From the NCBI RefSeq assembly GCF_001295975.1, contig NZ_LJHU01000022.1, positions 1-64,000 of the forward strand: a stretch of DNA of 64,000 nt, in the 5' to 3' direction. Origin of the DNA: Brevundimonas sp. AAP58. Lineage in GTDB: Bacteria; Pseudomonadota; Alphaproteobacteria; Caulobacterales; Caulobacteraceae. Made by a program: the position numbers and the translations under genes. Positions 38,828 to 47,970 of this stretch are shown here, piece by piece. The notes under the pieces are model-generated. The model was given only the letters and a program-made list of their open reading frames with translations, was not told the DNA's origin and did not search any database. The first letter of the stretch is position 1, and each line of letters opens with the position of its first letter.

Positions 38828-40129
38828 ATGAGCGACGTGTCCAAACCCGCCGGTACGGCGACCCTGACCTACGAAGGCAAGACCGTTGAGATGCCGGTGC
38901 TGGCGGGCTCCACCGGCCCCAATGTCATCGACATCAGAAAGCTCTACGCCGCGACCGACGCCTTCACCTTCGACCCGGGCTTCACCTCCACGGCCGCCTG
39001 CGAGAGCGGCCTGACCTTCATCGACGGCGACGTGGGCACCCTGCTTCATCGCGGCTATCCGATCGATCAGCTGGCCTCGAAATCGAACTTCATCGAGGTC
39101 TGCTACCTGCTGCTGCACGGCGAGCTTCCGAACGCGGCCCAGTACGCCAAGTTCGAGAACAACGTGACCATGCACACCATGCTGCATGCCCAGTTCGACC
39201 GCTTCTTCGAGGGCTTCCGCCGCGACGCCCATCCCATGGCGATCATGGTCGGCGCGGTCGGCGCGCTGTCGGCCTTCTACCACGACAGCCTGGACATCCA
39301 TGACGCCCGCCAGCGCGACATCTCGGCCATCCGCCTGATCGCCAAGATGCCGACCATCGCCGCGCGCGCCTACAAATACTCGATCGGCCAGCCGTTCGTG
39401 TGGCCCAGGAACGACCTGAACTACGCCGAGAACTTCCTGCGCATGTGCTTCGCCGTCCCGGCCGAGGACTATGTGGTCAATCCGGTTCTGGCCCGGGCCA
39501 TGGATCGCATCTTCATCCTGCACGCTGACCATGAGCAGAACGCCTCGACCTCGACGGTGCGTCTGGCCGGTTCGTCGGGCGCCAACCCCTTCGCCTGCAT
39601 CGCCGCCGGCATCGCCTGCCTGTGGGGCCCCTCGCACGGGGGCGCCAACGAGGAGGCGCTGAACATGCTGAAAGAGATCGGCACCCCGGAGAAGATCCCG
39701 GAGTTCATCGAGGGCGTGAAGGCCAAGAAATACAAGCTGATGGGCTTCGGCCACCGGGTCTACAAGAACTACGATCCGCGCGCCAAGGTGATGAAGGAGA
39801 GCGCCGACGAGGTGCTGGCCGCCGTCGGCGATCCCAACGATCCCCTGTTCCAGGTCGCCAAGGAGCTGGAGCGCATCGCCCTGAACGACGAGTATTTCAT
39901 CGAGCGCAAGCTGTTCCCGAACGTGGACTTCTATTCGGGCATCACCCTGTCGGCGATGGGCTTCCCGACCTCGATGTTCACCGTGCTGTTCTCGCTGGCC
40001 CGCACCGTCGGCTGGATCGCCCAGTGGCAGGAAATGATGGCCGATCCGTCCCAGAAGATCGGCCGCCCGCGCCAGCTCTACACGGGCCCGACCGAGCGGG
40101 ACTACGTGCCGATCCAGTCGCGGGGCTGA
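38828..40129 (+). CDS. gltA: Citrate synthase (type II, hexameric)
   Basis: First step of the TCA cycle. The 433-residue protein has the N-terminal extension of Gram-negative hexameric enzymes ([20 protein letters not shown]), [23 protein letters not shown] with an active-site His, and [14 protein letters not shown] with a second His. Asp in [10 protein letters not shown] completes the triad. It follows gltX by 67 bp. Confidence 0.97.
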   Translation: MSDVSKPAGTATLTYEGKTVEMPVLAGSTGPNVIDIRKLYAATDAFTFDPGFTSTAACESGLTFIDGDVGTLLHRGYPIDQLASKSNFIEVCYLLLHGELPNAAQYAKFENNVTMHTMLHAQFDRFFEGFRRDAHPMAIMVGAVGALSAFYHDSLDIHDARQRDISAIRLIAKMPTIAARAYKYSIGQPFVWPRNDLNYAENFLRMCFAVPAEDYVVNPVLARAMDRIFILHADHEQNASTSTVRLAGSSGANPFACIAAGIACLWGPSHGGANEEALNMLKEIGTPEKIPEFIEGVKAKKYKLMGFGHRVYKNYDPRAKVMKESADEVLAAVGDPNDPLFQVAKELERIALNDEYFIERKLFPNVDFYSGITLSAMGFPTSMFTVLFSLARTVGWIAQWQEMMADPSQKIGRPRQLYTGPTERDYVPIQSRG

Positions 40130-40159
40130 CGCCCTCCCCCGCCAGGGGAAAAGGGACCA

Positions 40160-41308
40160 ATGACCGCCGACTTCACCCTCCAGGTCCACGACAGCCTCGC
40201 CGCCATTGGCCGCGAGGCGTGGGAGACCTGCGCCGCCTCGACCGGCGATCCGTTCGTCAGCTTCGACTTCCTGCACGCCTGCGAGGCCTCGGGCAGCGCC
40301 GTGCCGCGCGCGGGCTGGGCCGGGCGGCATCTGACGTTGCGCGACCCCGACGACCGGGTCGTCGGCGTCATGCCCCTCTGGCTCAAGGGCCACAGCCAGG
40401 GGGAGTACGTCTTCGACCACAGCTGGGCCGAGGCCTATCAGCGGGCGGGCGGGCGGTATTATCCCAAGCTGCTGTCGGCCGTGCCCTTCACGCCCGCCAC
40501 CGGGCCGCGCCTGATCGCCCATCCGGACGCGGACGCCACGACGGTGCGCGAAGCCCTGATCCAGGGGGCCCTGACCCTGTGCGAGCGGCTGGACCTGTCA
40601 TCGCTGCACGTCAACTTCCCGACCGAGGCCGAGTGGCGGCTGATGGGCGACCGGGGCCTGCTGCTGCGCCAGGACATGCAGTTCATCTGGCGAAACGACG
40701 GATATTTGACCTTCGACGACTTCCTCGCCGCCCTGTCGTCGAACCGGCGAAAGACCATCCGCCGCGAACGCCGCGACGCCCAGGCCGATCTCGACATCCG
40801 TGTGTTGACCGGATCGGACATCACCGAGGCCCACTGGGACGCCTTCTTCGCCTTCTACATGGACACGGGGTCGAGGAAGTGGGGCCGCCCCTACCTGACC
40901 CGCGCCTTCTTCAGCCTGATCGGTCAGACGATGGCCGACCGTATCGCCCTGATGATGGCCTTCCGGGGCGAGACGCCGATCGCCGGCGCCCTGAACTTCA
41001 TCGGCCGCGACGCGCTCTACGGCCGCCAGTGGGGCGCGCTGGAGGAGGTGCCCTTCCTCCATTTCGAGCTCTGCTACTACCAGGCCATCGACTTCGCCAT
41101 TTCGCGCGGCCTCAACCGCGTCGAGGCGGGCGCCCAGGGCGAGCACAAGATCGCCCGCGGCTACCTCCCCACCCCCGTCTACTCCGCCCACCACATCGCC
41201 GACATGGCGCTGAGGGTCCCGGTGGAGCGGTATCTGGAGCAGGAGCGGCGGGGCGTGGAGGCGGAGATCGCCGGGCTGACGGCGGAGTTGTCGCCGTTTC
41301 GACGCTGA
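40160..41308 (+). CDS. GNAT-family / FemAB-like N-acetyltransferase (DUF482)
   Basis: This 382-residue protein shows the pattern of COG3146/DUF482: GDPFVSFDFLHACEASGS at the N-terminus, VFDHSWAEAYQRAGGRYYPKL, PFTPATGPRLI, the FMDTGSRKWGRPYLTRAFF-like region and the end motif GAQGEHKIARGYLP. The family resembles peptidoglycan-bridge aminoacyltransferases (FemAB), but its substrate is not established. It starts 30 bp after gltA and may be in its operon. Confidence 0.88.
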   Translation: MTADFTLQVHDSLAAIGREAWETCAASTGDPFVSFDFLHACEASGSAVPRAGWAGRHLTLRDPDDRVVGVMPLWLKGHSQGEYVFDHSWAEAYQRAGGRYYPKLLSAVPFTPATGPRLIAHPDADATTVREALIQGALTLCERLDLSSLHVNFPTEAEWRLMGDRGLLLRQDMQFIWRNDGYLTFDDFLAALSSNRRKTIRRERRDAQADLDIRVLTGSDITEAHWDAFFAFYMDTGSRKWGRPYLTRAFFSLIGQTMADRIALMMAFRGETPIAGALNFIGRDALYGRQWGALEEVPFLHFELCYYQAIDFAISRGLNRVEAGAQGEHKIARGYLPTPVYSAHHIADMALRVPVERYLEQERRGVEAEIAGLTAELSPFRR

Positions 41309-41363
41309 CGAGAAACGGGGCACACCCCTTCGCGAGGATCTCCCAGAGGCCTAAGCTCTGACC

Positions 41364-41795
41364 ATGATCGACTTCTTCAAGACATGGCTGCCCCAAATCA
41401 TCAGCTACGCCGAGTTGGTCAGCGACGGTCGCCTGCGTCGGACGTGGGAGGCAGGAAGCCAGGAGACCTCTGCATATTACACGGGGGAGTTGGACGAGCA
41501 GGTTTTTGGCGACTTGCAATCCGAGGACATCGACAAAGAGTTGGCGATCCATTTGACGGATCACCCAAACCTAGCCGCGTCCATTCAGTCGTTTCTCCGG
41601 TCGCTCGGAGAGCTAATCCTCAAGGCTGATAGAGACCTCGATGTTGAGCGGTGGGGTAGTCGCAAACTCGATACCGCTGAGGTTCAAGCAATCTTCGAAT
41701 GGGAGGAGTGGCGGGCGACAGAAGCATGCGCGAATGATGTGCTCGCCCAAGCGTCCCTAGCGGGCTTTTCCTCGCGCGACTTCGAACCTCTGTAG
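41364..41795 (+). CDS. Hypothetical protein with atypical composition
   Basis: A 143-residue, acidic, probably helical protein (MIDFFKTWLPQIISYAELV...). No signal peptide or membrane helix, and no family recognised. Its codons include TTG, TTT, CTA, ATT and GAT far more often than its neighbours, so it looks acquired. It is preceded by CTCTGACC only, a weak ribosome-binding site. Convergent with the DUF4287 gene. Confidence 0.65.
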   Translation: MIDFFKTWLPQIISYAELVSDGRLRRTWEAGSQETSAYYTGELDEQVFGDLQSEDIDKELAIHLTDHPNLAASIQSFLRSLGELILKADRDLDVERWGSRKLDTAEVQAIFEWEEWRATEACANDVLAQASLAGFSSRDFEPL

Positions 41796-41809
41796 ATCTA
41801 CGGCGGCGC

Positions 41810-42385
41810 CTACCCCCGCTCCGCCGCCGCCGCGAACGCCCGCGCGATTTCCCCGTCCACCGCCGCCGCGTCATCCAGTTCCACCACCGCCGTCAGCCGC
41901 TCGGACCAGCTTTCCTTTCGCACCGCCGCCGACAGCCGCGCCGACGCCTCCGGCTCCAGCTTCAGCCCCAGAAGCGCCCGGCCGCCCTTCAGCGGGCGCA
42001 TCGCGGCGAACTGCACGGACCGGCTCCATGCGGTGTAGCCCTTCCTCTGGGTGGGGATGACGCCGCCCGTCCCCGCCGCGATCCGCTCCACCGCCTCCAG
42101 GATCGCCAGCGAGCCCTCGTCCTTCCACAGCGCCGCGCGCAGGCCGTCGGGATCGTCCCAGCCCAGCCCGCCCGGATCGGCGGCGGAGATGACGTAGGAG
42201 GCGTGGTTGATGCCCAGGCCGTGGTTCGCCTTCAGCCAGGCGGCCTGCTTCTTCGGCCCCGTCTCCGGACAGGCCTTCAGCACCTCGACCCAGGCGCCCA
42301 GCGGCCTGCCGGTCTGCGCCTCCAGGTTCGCCTGCACCGTGGCGAACCACTTCTTCTGCCGCTCGGTCATCTGGATCGTGGTCAT
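41810..42385 (-). CDS. DUF4287/DUF5655-type protein
   Basis: A 191-residue cytosolic protein. The N-terminal 65 residues match the DUF4287 pattern ([19 protein letters not shown] and [15 protein letters not shown]). The C-terminal 90 residues match DUF5655 ([33 protein letters not shown]). Both domains have no known biochemical role. Divergent from mutL. Confidence 0.75.
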   Translation of the reverse strand: MTTIQMTERQKKWFATVQANLEAQTGRPLGAWVEVLKACPETGPKKQAAWLKANHGLGINHASYVISAADPGGLGWDDPDGLRAALWKDEGSLAILEAVERIAAGTGGVIPTQRKGYTAWSRSVQFAAMRPLKGGRALLGLKLEPEASARLSAAVRKESWSERLTAVVELDDAAAVDGEIARAFAAAAERG

Positions 42386-42421
42386 GGTCTGTCCATCCGG
42401 GCGAACCTCGAAAGGGGTTCA

Positions 42422-42530
42422 TCACAGCGATCACAGCGTATCACGGCGAACACGGCGAGAGCATCGTCGTGGCCACGCACGGGGTCCCGCTGTGCTCTCT
42501 GTGGCTTTCCTTCCGCCGTGCCCGCTGTGA
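42422..42530. repeat. Imperfect inverted repeat upstream of mutL
   Basis: Arms at about 42422-42462 and 42493-42530 are imperfect complements (TCACAGCG... GAGAGCA against TGCTCTC... CGCTGTGA), with internal direct repeats of CACGGCGA and TCACAGCG. It fills much of the gap between the DUF4287 gene and mutL. Similar GGAGAGCACGGA sequence is at 14540-14580. Confidence 0.5.
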
Positions 42531-42597
42531 AGAAACCTTTCTCGCCTGCGGCGCGCCCTTCGCCCCGACCCCCGGAAGCACTACCTTACCGAATCCC

Positions 42598-44454
42598 ATG
42601 CCCATCCGCCGCCTCCCGCCCGAGACCGTCAACCGCATCGCCGCCGGCGAGGTGGTCGAACGCCCGGCCAGCGCCATCAAGGAACTGGTCGAGAACGCGC
42701 TCGACGCCGGCGCGCGCCGCATCGAGATCCAGGCCGACGGCGGGGGCCTGAGCCGCATCCTGATCGCCGACGACGGCCACGGCATGGCCCCGGACCAGCT
42801 GGCGCTGGCGGTCGAGCGCCACGCCACCTCCAAGCTGGAGCCCGACGACGCCGGCGACGTCGACCTGCTGCGCATCCACACCCTGGGCTTTCGCGGCGAG
42901 GCCCTGCCCTCCATCGGCTCGGTCGCCCGCCTGACCATCACGAGCCGCAGCGCCGGCGGCGACGCGCATCAGATCACCGTCGAGGGCGGCGACACCCGCC
43001 CGGTCGCCCCCGCCGCCTTCCCCGGCCCGCACGGGGCCCGCGTCGAGGTCCGCGACCTGTTCTACGCCACCCCCGCCCGGCTCAAGTTCATGAAGTCCGA
43101 GCGCGCCGAGGCCATGGCCATCTCCGAGGAGATCAAGCGCCAGGCCATGGCGCACGAGGCCGTCGCCTTCACCCTCGACCTCGACGGCCGGACGGTGCTG
43201 CGCCTGCCCGCCGAACACCCCGGCGACGAGGGGCGGCTGAAGCGGCTCGCCGCCCTGCTGGGCCGCGACTTCGAGGCCAATGCCCTGCTGATCGACCAGT
43301 CGCGCGAGGGCATTCGCCTGTCCGGCTATGCGGGCCTGCCGACCTACAGCCGCGGGAACGGCGCGCATCAGTATCTGTTCGTCAACGGCCGCCCGGTACG
43401 CGATCGCCTGCTGCAAGGGGCGCTGCGCGGGGCCTACGCCGACTTCCTGGCGCGCGACCGGCATCCGGCGGCGGCGCTGTTCCTCGACATCGATCCCCTG
43501 TTCGTCGACGTGAACGTCCACCCCGCCAAGGCCGAGGTCCGCTTTCGCGACCCGGCCCTGGTGCGCGGCCTGATCGTGGGCGCGCTGAGGCATGCCCTCG
43601 CCGCCGCCGGCCACCGCGCCTCGACCACCGTCGCCGACAGCGTCATGGCGGGGTTCCGGCCGCACACCGGCGTGGAAAGGTTTCAGGTTCCAGGTTCTAG
43701 GGATCAGGGATTGGGCGGCGCGGCTCCGGGCTGGTCCGGCTGGCCGGGCTGGGCCCAGCCCGCGACGGCCAGCGCCCAGATCATCCCCGGCCTCGGCGAA
43801 CGCAGTGCCCGTGTCGAAGCGGGCCCGGATTCCCTAGACCCTAGAACCTCGAACCTGGAACCTGATCCGCAGAATCGCCCCCTCGGCGCCGCCCGCGCCC
43901 AGGTCCACGGCACCTACATCGTCGCCCAGACCCGCGACGGCATCGTCGTGGTCGACCAGCACGCCGCCCACGAACGCCTCGTCTACGAACGGATGAAGGC
44001 CCAGATGGCGCAAGGGTTCGTCACCCGCCAGGCCCTCCTGACGCCTGAGGTCGTCGAGCTCGACCCCGCCGAGGCCGACCGCGTCGTCGCCCGCGCCGAG
44101 GAACTGGCCCAGCTCGGCCTCATCGTCGAACCCTTCGGCGGCGGGGCGGTGCTGGTGCGCGAGACGCCGGCGCTCCTGGGCGACACCGACGTCCAGGGCC
44201 TGATCCGCGACATCGCCGACGACCTGGCCGAACACGGGGCGGCGCTCGCCCTGTCCGAGCGCCTGGGCGAGGTCTGCGGCACCATGGCCTGCCACGGCAG
44301 CGTCCGCGCCGGTCGGGTGCTCAGCGCGCCCGAGATGAACGCCCTGCTGCGCCAGATGGAGGCCACGCCACACAGCGGCCAGTGCAACCACGGGCGGCCG
44401 ACCTATGTGGAGCTCAAGCTGGCGGATCTGGAGAAGCTGTTTGGGCGGCGGTGA
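42598..44454 (+). CDS. mutL: DNA mismatch repair protein MutL
   Basis: Couples mismatch recognition by MutS to strand excision. The 618-residue protein has the GHKL ATPase domain with [25 protein letters not shown]-like [19 protein letters not shown] and a lysine-containing [17 protein letters not shown]. The C-terminal dimerisation domain begins near residue 430 ([25 protein letters not shown]). The endonuclease motif DQHAAHER is present, with QCNHGRPT near the end. The start at 42598 follows the family; the frame upstream is not supported. The linker (about 362-423) contains an in-frame palindromic repeat. Confidence 0.95.
   Translation: MPIRRLPPETVNRIAAGEVVERPASAIKELVENALDAGARRIEIQADGGGLSRILIADDGHGMAPDQLALAVERHATSKLEPDDAGDVDLLRIHTLGFRGEALPSIGSVARLTITSRSAGGDAHQITVEGGDTRPVAPAAFPGPHGARVEVRDLFYATPARLKFMKSERAEAMAISEEIKRQAMAHEAVAFTLDLDGRTVLRLPAEHPGDEGRLKRLAALLGRDFEANALLIDQSREGIRLSGYAGLPTYSRGNGAHQYLFVNGRPVRDRLLQGALRGAYADFLARDRHPAAALFLDIDPLFVDVNVHPAKAEVRFRDPALVRGLIVGALRHALAAAGHRASTTVADSVMAGFRPHTGVERFQVPGSRDQGLGGAAPGWSGWPGWAQPATASAQIIPGLGERSARVEAGPDSLDPRTSNLEPDPQNRPLGAARAQVHGTYIVAQTRDGIVVVDQHAAHERLVYERMKAQMAQGFVTRQALLTPEVVELDPAEADRVVARAEELAQLGLIVEPFGGGAVLVRETPALLGDTDVQGLIRDIADDLAEHGAALALSERLGEVCGTMACHGSVRAGRVLSAPEMNALLRQMEATPHSGQCNHGRPTYVELKLADLEKLFGRR
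43681..43867. repeat. Palindromic repeat in frame inside the mutL linker
   Basis: The arm starting 43681 (with CAGGTTCCAGGTTC) and the arm 43831-43867 are reverse complements over about 28 nt apart from one 7-nt repeat unit. The 120 bp between them are GC-rich and unrelated to the arms. The unit has no stop in the mutL frame and codes for QVPGSRDQG and [12 protein letters not shown]-like peptides. Base composition of the arms (AACCT repeats) differs from the rest of the gene. Confidence 0.8.
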
Positions 44455-44605
44455 GGGCTGGCCAGCCACGCACAAGAACACGCTGGAGCGTCGAGCTGCG
44501 AACGCCCACCTAGGCGTCAGGCATTGTTGTGCGTGCGGGCCTTTCTAAGTGTGCGGCACGCGTTATGGTGGATCGACGACGCCTTGGCTCGCGGGGAATA
44601 GCTAA

Positions 44606-47320
44606 ATGTCGCACAGCGATACGCAAGACAGTCACGCGCGTTCGGGTGCAGCTAGTGATGACGACCTGCGGCCGTTGGCGGAGGACATTCTCAGCTATTG
44701 CGACAGTGCGGCTGAAGTCGCTGAAGAGGCGTTGCTGAGTCATCGCGGTCCCCAATCGTCTGCGCTCGTCATCCAGAACAGTTTCACGGACACCTCGTCG
44801 AGATCGCTGTCGGAGATCTCCGACCAAGAGCGGCGTAATCTCGAGGCGGTGCTGGAGCGCCCGGCGGTCGCGCGGCTCGTTACGCGCAACGACGCTGGGG
44901 TTGAGGAGGTCATTTACATCACGCCGAGCGGTGCCCCCAGGGCGATGATCGGCAACGCACGGGTCGCAAGTTACAGGTCTGCCGTTGGTAAACTCGCGGC
45001 CCAACCTATTGGCCAAGATGTCGATCTGCATGATGGTCGGTTCGTCGAGCTGCGCGCCAAGACGACGTTTAAGCCAGAACGCCAAGGTCGAGGTTGGAAC
45101 GCCTACGGCAGCGTCGTCGAGACAGCCGAGCGCACACCCCGGACGATCGTCTCCCTTCGAGCACTGCTCGACGCCTTGCCCGAAGAGGATGCGCTTCAAC
45201 TACTTGAAGCCGCGCTACGCGGTGGCGACCCGCTGGTCTTTGAAGGCATTCGGAGGACCGTCGTCGAACGAATGAGCCTGCGCGAGCAACCGCTGCTGGA
45301 CCAGTATCAGGATGCGATTTTTCGCCGACCTCTCGATAGCCAGATGCTGATCCTAGGGCCTCCAGGAAGCGGCAAGACTACGACCTTGATCAAGCGGCTA
45401 GGCCTGAAGATCGATCAGGAATATCTCACTGAGGACGAGAAGCGACTTGTGGCCGCGAGTGTGTCGGGCGGCGCGCGGCATGGCACCAGCTGGCTCATGT
45501 TTTCGCCAAGCGAGCTTTTGCGGCAGTACGTCAAGGAGGCCTTTGCCCGCGAACAGGTGCCTGCGTCCAACCAGCAGATGGTGGTCTGGGATCGATTCAG
45601 GGACGGCATCGCCCGAGATACGCTAGGCATTCTGCGCAGCGGCAATTCTAAGGGAGCCAACCGCAAGCCGGACCTCCAGAATCTATTGCCGACGACGATC
45701 GTTAGTCAGACGGACTGGTATGACGACTTCATTGCCTGGCAGCGCCAGAAGTTCTGGTCAGAGTTGAACCAAGTGGCCCAAGGCCTGAGGGACGACACCG
45801 GCCCGGGAGCCTCCGACCTGATTAAACAGCTAGTCAGCTTGGTCGAGACCAGCGCACGATTGCCGTCGCCTTCTGCCTTCCCCGCCTTCAGACGCTATGA
45901 ACGCGGGGTCCGTGACATCGCGGCGGCCTTGATCGAAGGTATCAACACAGAACTTCGCAAGGCCTTCGCCGAACAAATGCGCGCAGACGGCGCTCTATTC
46001 GATCGGCTGCTCGCCTTTGTCCAGGCCCTCGATGAGGACCCTGACGATCTGGATGACGGCGACCTCGATGATGATGAGGACGACGTCCGTGACGGCCGCC
46101 TCTCGCGAGAAGCCGCTTTTGACGTCTATATCCGGGCGGTCCGCGCCCAGGCGCGCGCTATAGCTGTCGGCCGACGGCTCCCCCCCAAGAGCCGAAACGC
46201 CCGCATCATCGAATGGATCGGTGATCGATTACCGCCGCGGAAAACGCTCGTCGACATCGGCAAGCGGGCACGCCACGCCGCGGCGCTTCGGCGCCTGTCG
46301 AATCCAATGCGCGCCTATTTGCGCCTGTTGCCTTTGCGCTATCGCGGTTTCCGCGCCGAGCGCGCGTCTGAGGGGCGCTGGTATGCCGACGTCCCCTATG
46401 CTCGGGCGGACCTGAGCCCGCTCGAAATCGACCTGTTGGTACTTGGGGTGTTGCGCTCAACCCGGGAATTGCTCGCTCTGCCGGAGCTGACCGCTGGCGG
46501 CGAGGACATCCTGCTGGAGCGCGTCGTCGGTCTGTTCCGCACCCAAATTCTCATCGACGAAGCCACGGACTTTTCAGCTCTGCAGCTCGCCTGCATGGCG
46601 GCGCTCGCCGACCCGGTCGCTGACTCCTTCGCGGCCTGCGGCGACTTCAATCAGCGCATCACGGACTGGGGCGTTCGCAGCCTCGCCGAGATCGCCTGGA
46701 TTTCACCCAAGCTCCGAACCGAGCGGATCGAGGTTACCTACCGCCACAGTCGGCAGCTGAACGCTCTGGCGCATCGCATCGCCAGTTTGACCAACGACAG
46801 CCACGAGGAGGCGGCCTTGCCCGCCCATGTGGAGAATGAAGGCGTGATGCCGGTGCTCGGGATCGGCCTAGATGGTGAAGCTCTGGTCGACTGGCTCGAC
46901 CAGAGGATAGGCGAGGTCGAGAAGATAACCGGCGCTCTGCCCTCGTTGGCCGTTCTGGTGAACACCGAACAGGAGGTCGTACCGCTGGCTGAAAAGTTAG
47001 GCCGCGCTCTGGAAGCGCGCAACATCCGGTGTACACCCTGTCTTGGCGGACAGGCGACTGGCGATGACGGCGATGTCCGAGTGTTCGACATACAGCACAT
47101 CAAGGGTCTCGAGTTCGAAGGCGTCTTCTTCGTCGGGGTTGACCGCCTCGCCGAGGCTCGACCTGATCTCTTCAATAAATACCTCTATGTCGGCACGACG
47201 AGAGCCGCGATGTATCTTGGCATGACCACCGAACGCGAGTTGCCGGCGACCTTGAATTCTATCGCCGACGCCTTTGGCACGAGTTGGTCAAATAGCGAGC
47301 GTGCCTCCCTGTCGCTGTAA
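44606..47320 (+). CDS. UvrD-like helicase with GreA-like N-terminal region
   Basis: A 904-residue protein. Residues 75-150 resemble the C-terminal domain of GreA (VIYITPSGAPRAMIG, ASYRSAVGKLAAQPIGQDV). Then come SF1 helicase motifs: Walker A GPPGSGKTTT (251-260), Walker B ILIDEATD (648-655), ACGDFNQRI (678-685), VTYRHSRQLN (710-719), FDIQHIKGLEFEGVFFVG (motif V, 827-844) and YVGTTRAAMYLGMT (motif VI, 861-874). An acidic stretch lies at 476-493. The architecture recalls HelD/UvrD proteins that act on RNA polymerase or DNA. Codon usage is less GC-biased than its neighbours. No obvious operon partner. Role unknown; helicase activity is likely. Confidence 0.82.
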   Translation: MSHSDTQDSHARSGAASDDDLRPLAEDILSYCDSAAEVAEEALLSHRGPQSSALVIQNSFTDTSSRSLSEISDQERRNLEAVLERPAVARLVTRNDAGVEEVIYITPSGAPRAMIGNARVASYRSAVGKLAAQPIGQDVDLHDGRFVELRAKTTFKPERQGRGWNAYGSVVETAERTPRTIVSLRALLDALPEEDALQLLEAALRGGDPLVFEGIRRTVVERMSLREQPLLDQYQDAIFRRPLDSQMLILGPPGSGKTTTLIKRLGLKIDQEYLTEDEKRLVAASVSGGARHGTSWLMFSPSELLRQYVKEAFAREQVPASNQQMVVWDRFRDGIARDTLGILRSGNSKGANRKPDLQNLLPTTIVSQTDWYDDFIAWQRQKFWSELNQVAQGLRDDTGPGASDLIKQLVSLVETSARLPSPSAFPAFRRYERGVRDIAAALIEGINTELRKAFAEQMRADGALFDRLLAFVQALDEDPDDLDDGDLDDDEDDVRDGRLSREAAFDVYIRAVRAQARAIAVGRRLPPKSRNARIIEWIGDRLPPRKTLVDIGKRARHAAALRRLSNPMRAYLRLLPLRYRGFRAERASEGRWYADVPYARADLSPLEIDLLVLGVLRSTRELLALPELTAGGEDILLERVVGLFRTQILIDEATDFSALQLACMAALADPVADSFAACGDFNQRITDWGVRSLAEIAWISPKLRTERIEVTYRHSRQLNALAHRIASLTNDSHEEAALPAHVENEGVMPVLGIGLDGEALVDWLDQRIGEVEKITGALPSLAVLVNTEQEVVPLAEKLGRALEARNIRCTPCLGGQATGDDGDVRVFDIQHIKGLEFEGVFFVGVDRLAEARPDLFNKYLYVGTTRAAMYLGMTTERELPATLNSIADAFGTSWSNSERASLSL

Positions 47321-47338
47321 GTTCAAAGCAGCAGCCCC

Positions 47339-47815
47339 ATGCCCTCCCTCCTCTTCGTCTGCCTCGGCAACATCTGTCGCTCGCCGCTCGCCGAGGGCGC
47401 CCTGCGGGCCGAGGCGGCGCGGCGGGGGGTGGCGCTGGTCGTCGATTCCGCCGGCACGGGGAACTGGCATGCGGGCGAGCCGCCGGATGAGCGGGCCGTC
47501 GCCGTCGCGGCCCGGAACGGCGTCGACATCACCGCCCTTCGCGCCCGTCAGGTCACGCGCGCCGACTTCGCCTGCTTTGACCACATCGTCGCCCTGGACC
47601 ACGCCAATCTGAAGGACCTGCGCCGCCTGGCGCCCGAAGACGGCTCCGCGCGGCTCAGCCTGCTGCTGGACTGGGTGCCGGGGCGACAGGGGCAGGCCGT
47701 GGCCGATCCCTGGTTCGGCGAGGCCGAGGGCTTCGACGCCACCTGGGCCGACGTCACCGCCGCCGCCCGCGCCATCGTGGAGCGTCTGTCGAAGGACGCG
47801 GAGGCCGCACGCTAG
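47339..47815 (+). CDS. Low-molecular-weight protein-tyrosine phosphatase
   Basis: A 158-residue cytosolic phosphatase with the signature CLGNICRS (nucleophile Cys8, Arg14) and the general acid Asp in VADPWFGE. Such enzymes act on tyrosine-phosphorylated proteins in exopolysaccharide control, or on small molecules; no kinase partner is adjacent. It follows the helicase gene by 18 bp but returns to the usual high-GC codon use. Confidence 0.93.
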   Translation: MPSLLFVCLGNICRSPLAEGALRAEAARRGVALVVDSAGTGNWHAGEPPDERAVAVAARNGVDITALRARQVTRADFACFDHIVALDHANLKDLRRLAPEDGSARLSLLLDWVPGRQGQAVADPWFGEAEGFDATWADVTAAARAIVERLSKDAEAAR

Positions 47816-47838
47816 AGCACTTTTGCTTCAGTTGAACT

Positions 47839-47939
47839 CGTCACCGCCGGGCTTGTCCCGGCGGCCCATACACGCCGATCTCGCCTTTGAGCCCCACCAG
47901 CCGGGTTTATGGGTGGCCGGGACAGGCCCGGCCATGACG
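47839..47939. repeat. Imperfect inverted repeat, REP-like
   Basis: Arms 47839-47870 and 47908-47939 are reverse complements with about 25 of 32 positions matching (GTCCCGGC core). It sits between the convergent genes for the phosphatase and the kelch protein. It could be a terminator or a dispersed palindrome. Confidence 0.65.
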
Positions 47940-47970
47940 AACGAATGAGGATAGCTGAGCCAAACTCGCT

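Noticed and set aside
44455-44605. Promoter and SOS box before the helicase gene
   Set aside because: GAAC words are present but not with N7 spacing, and no convincing -35/-10 pair could be chosen.
41364-47320. Possible prophage or integrated element around mutL
   Set aside because: No integrase, attachment-site duplication, tRNA target or phage gene was found; only composition and two unusual genes suggest transfer.
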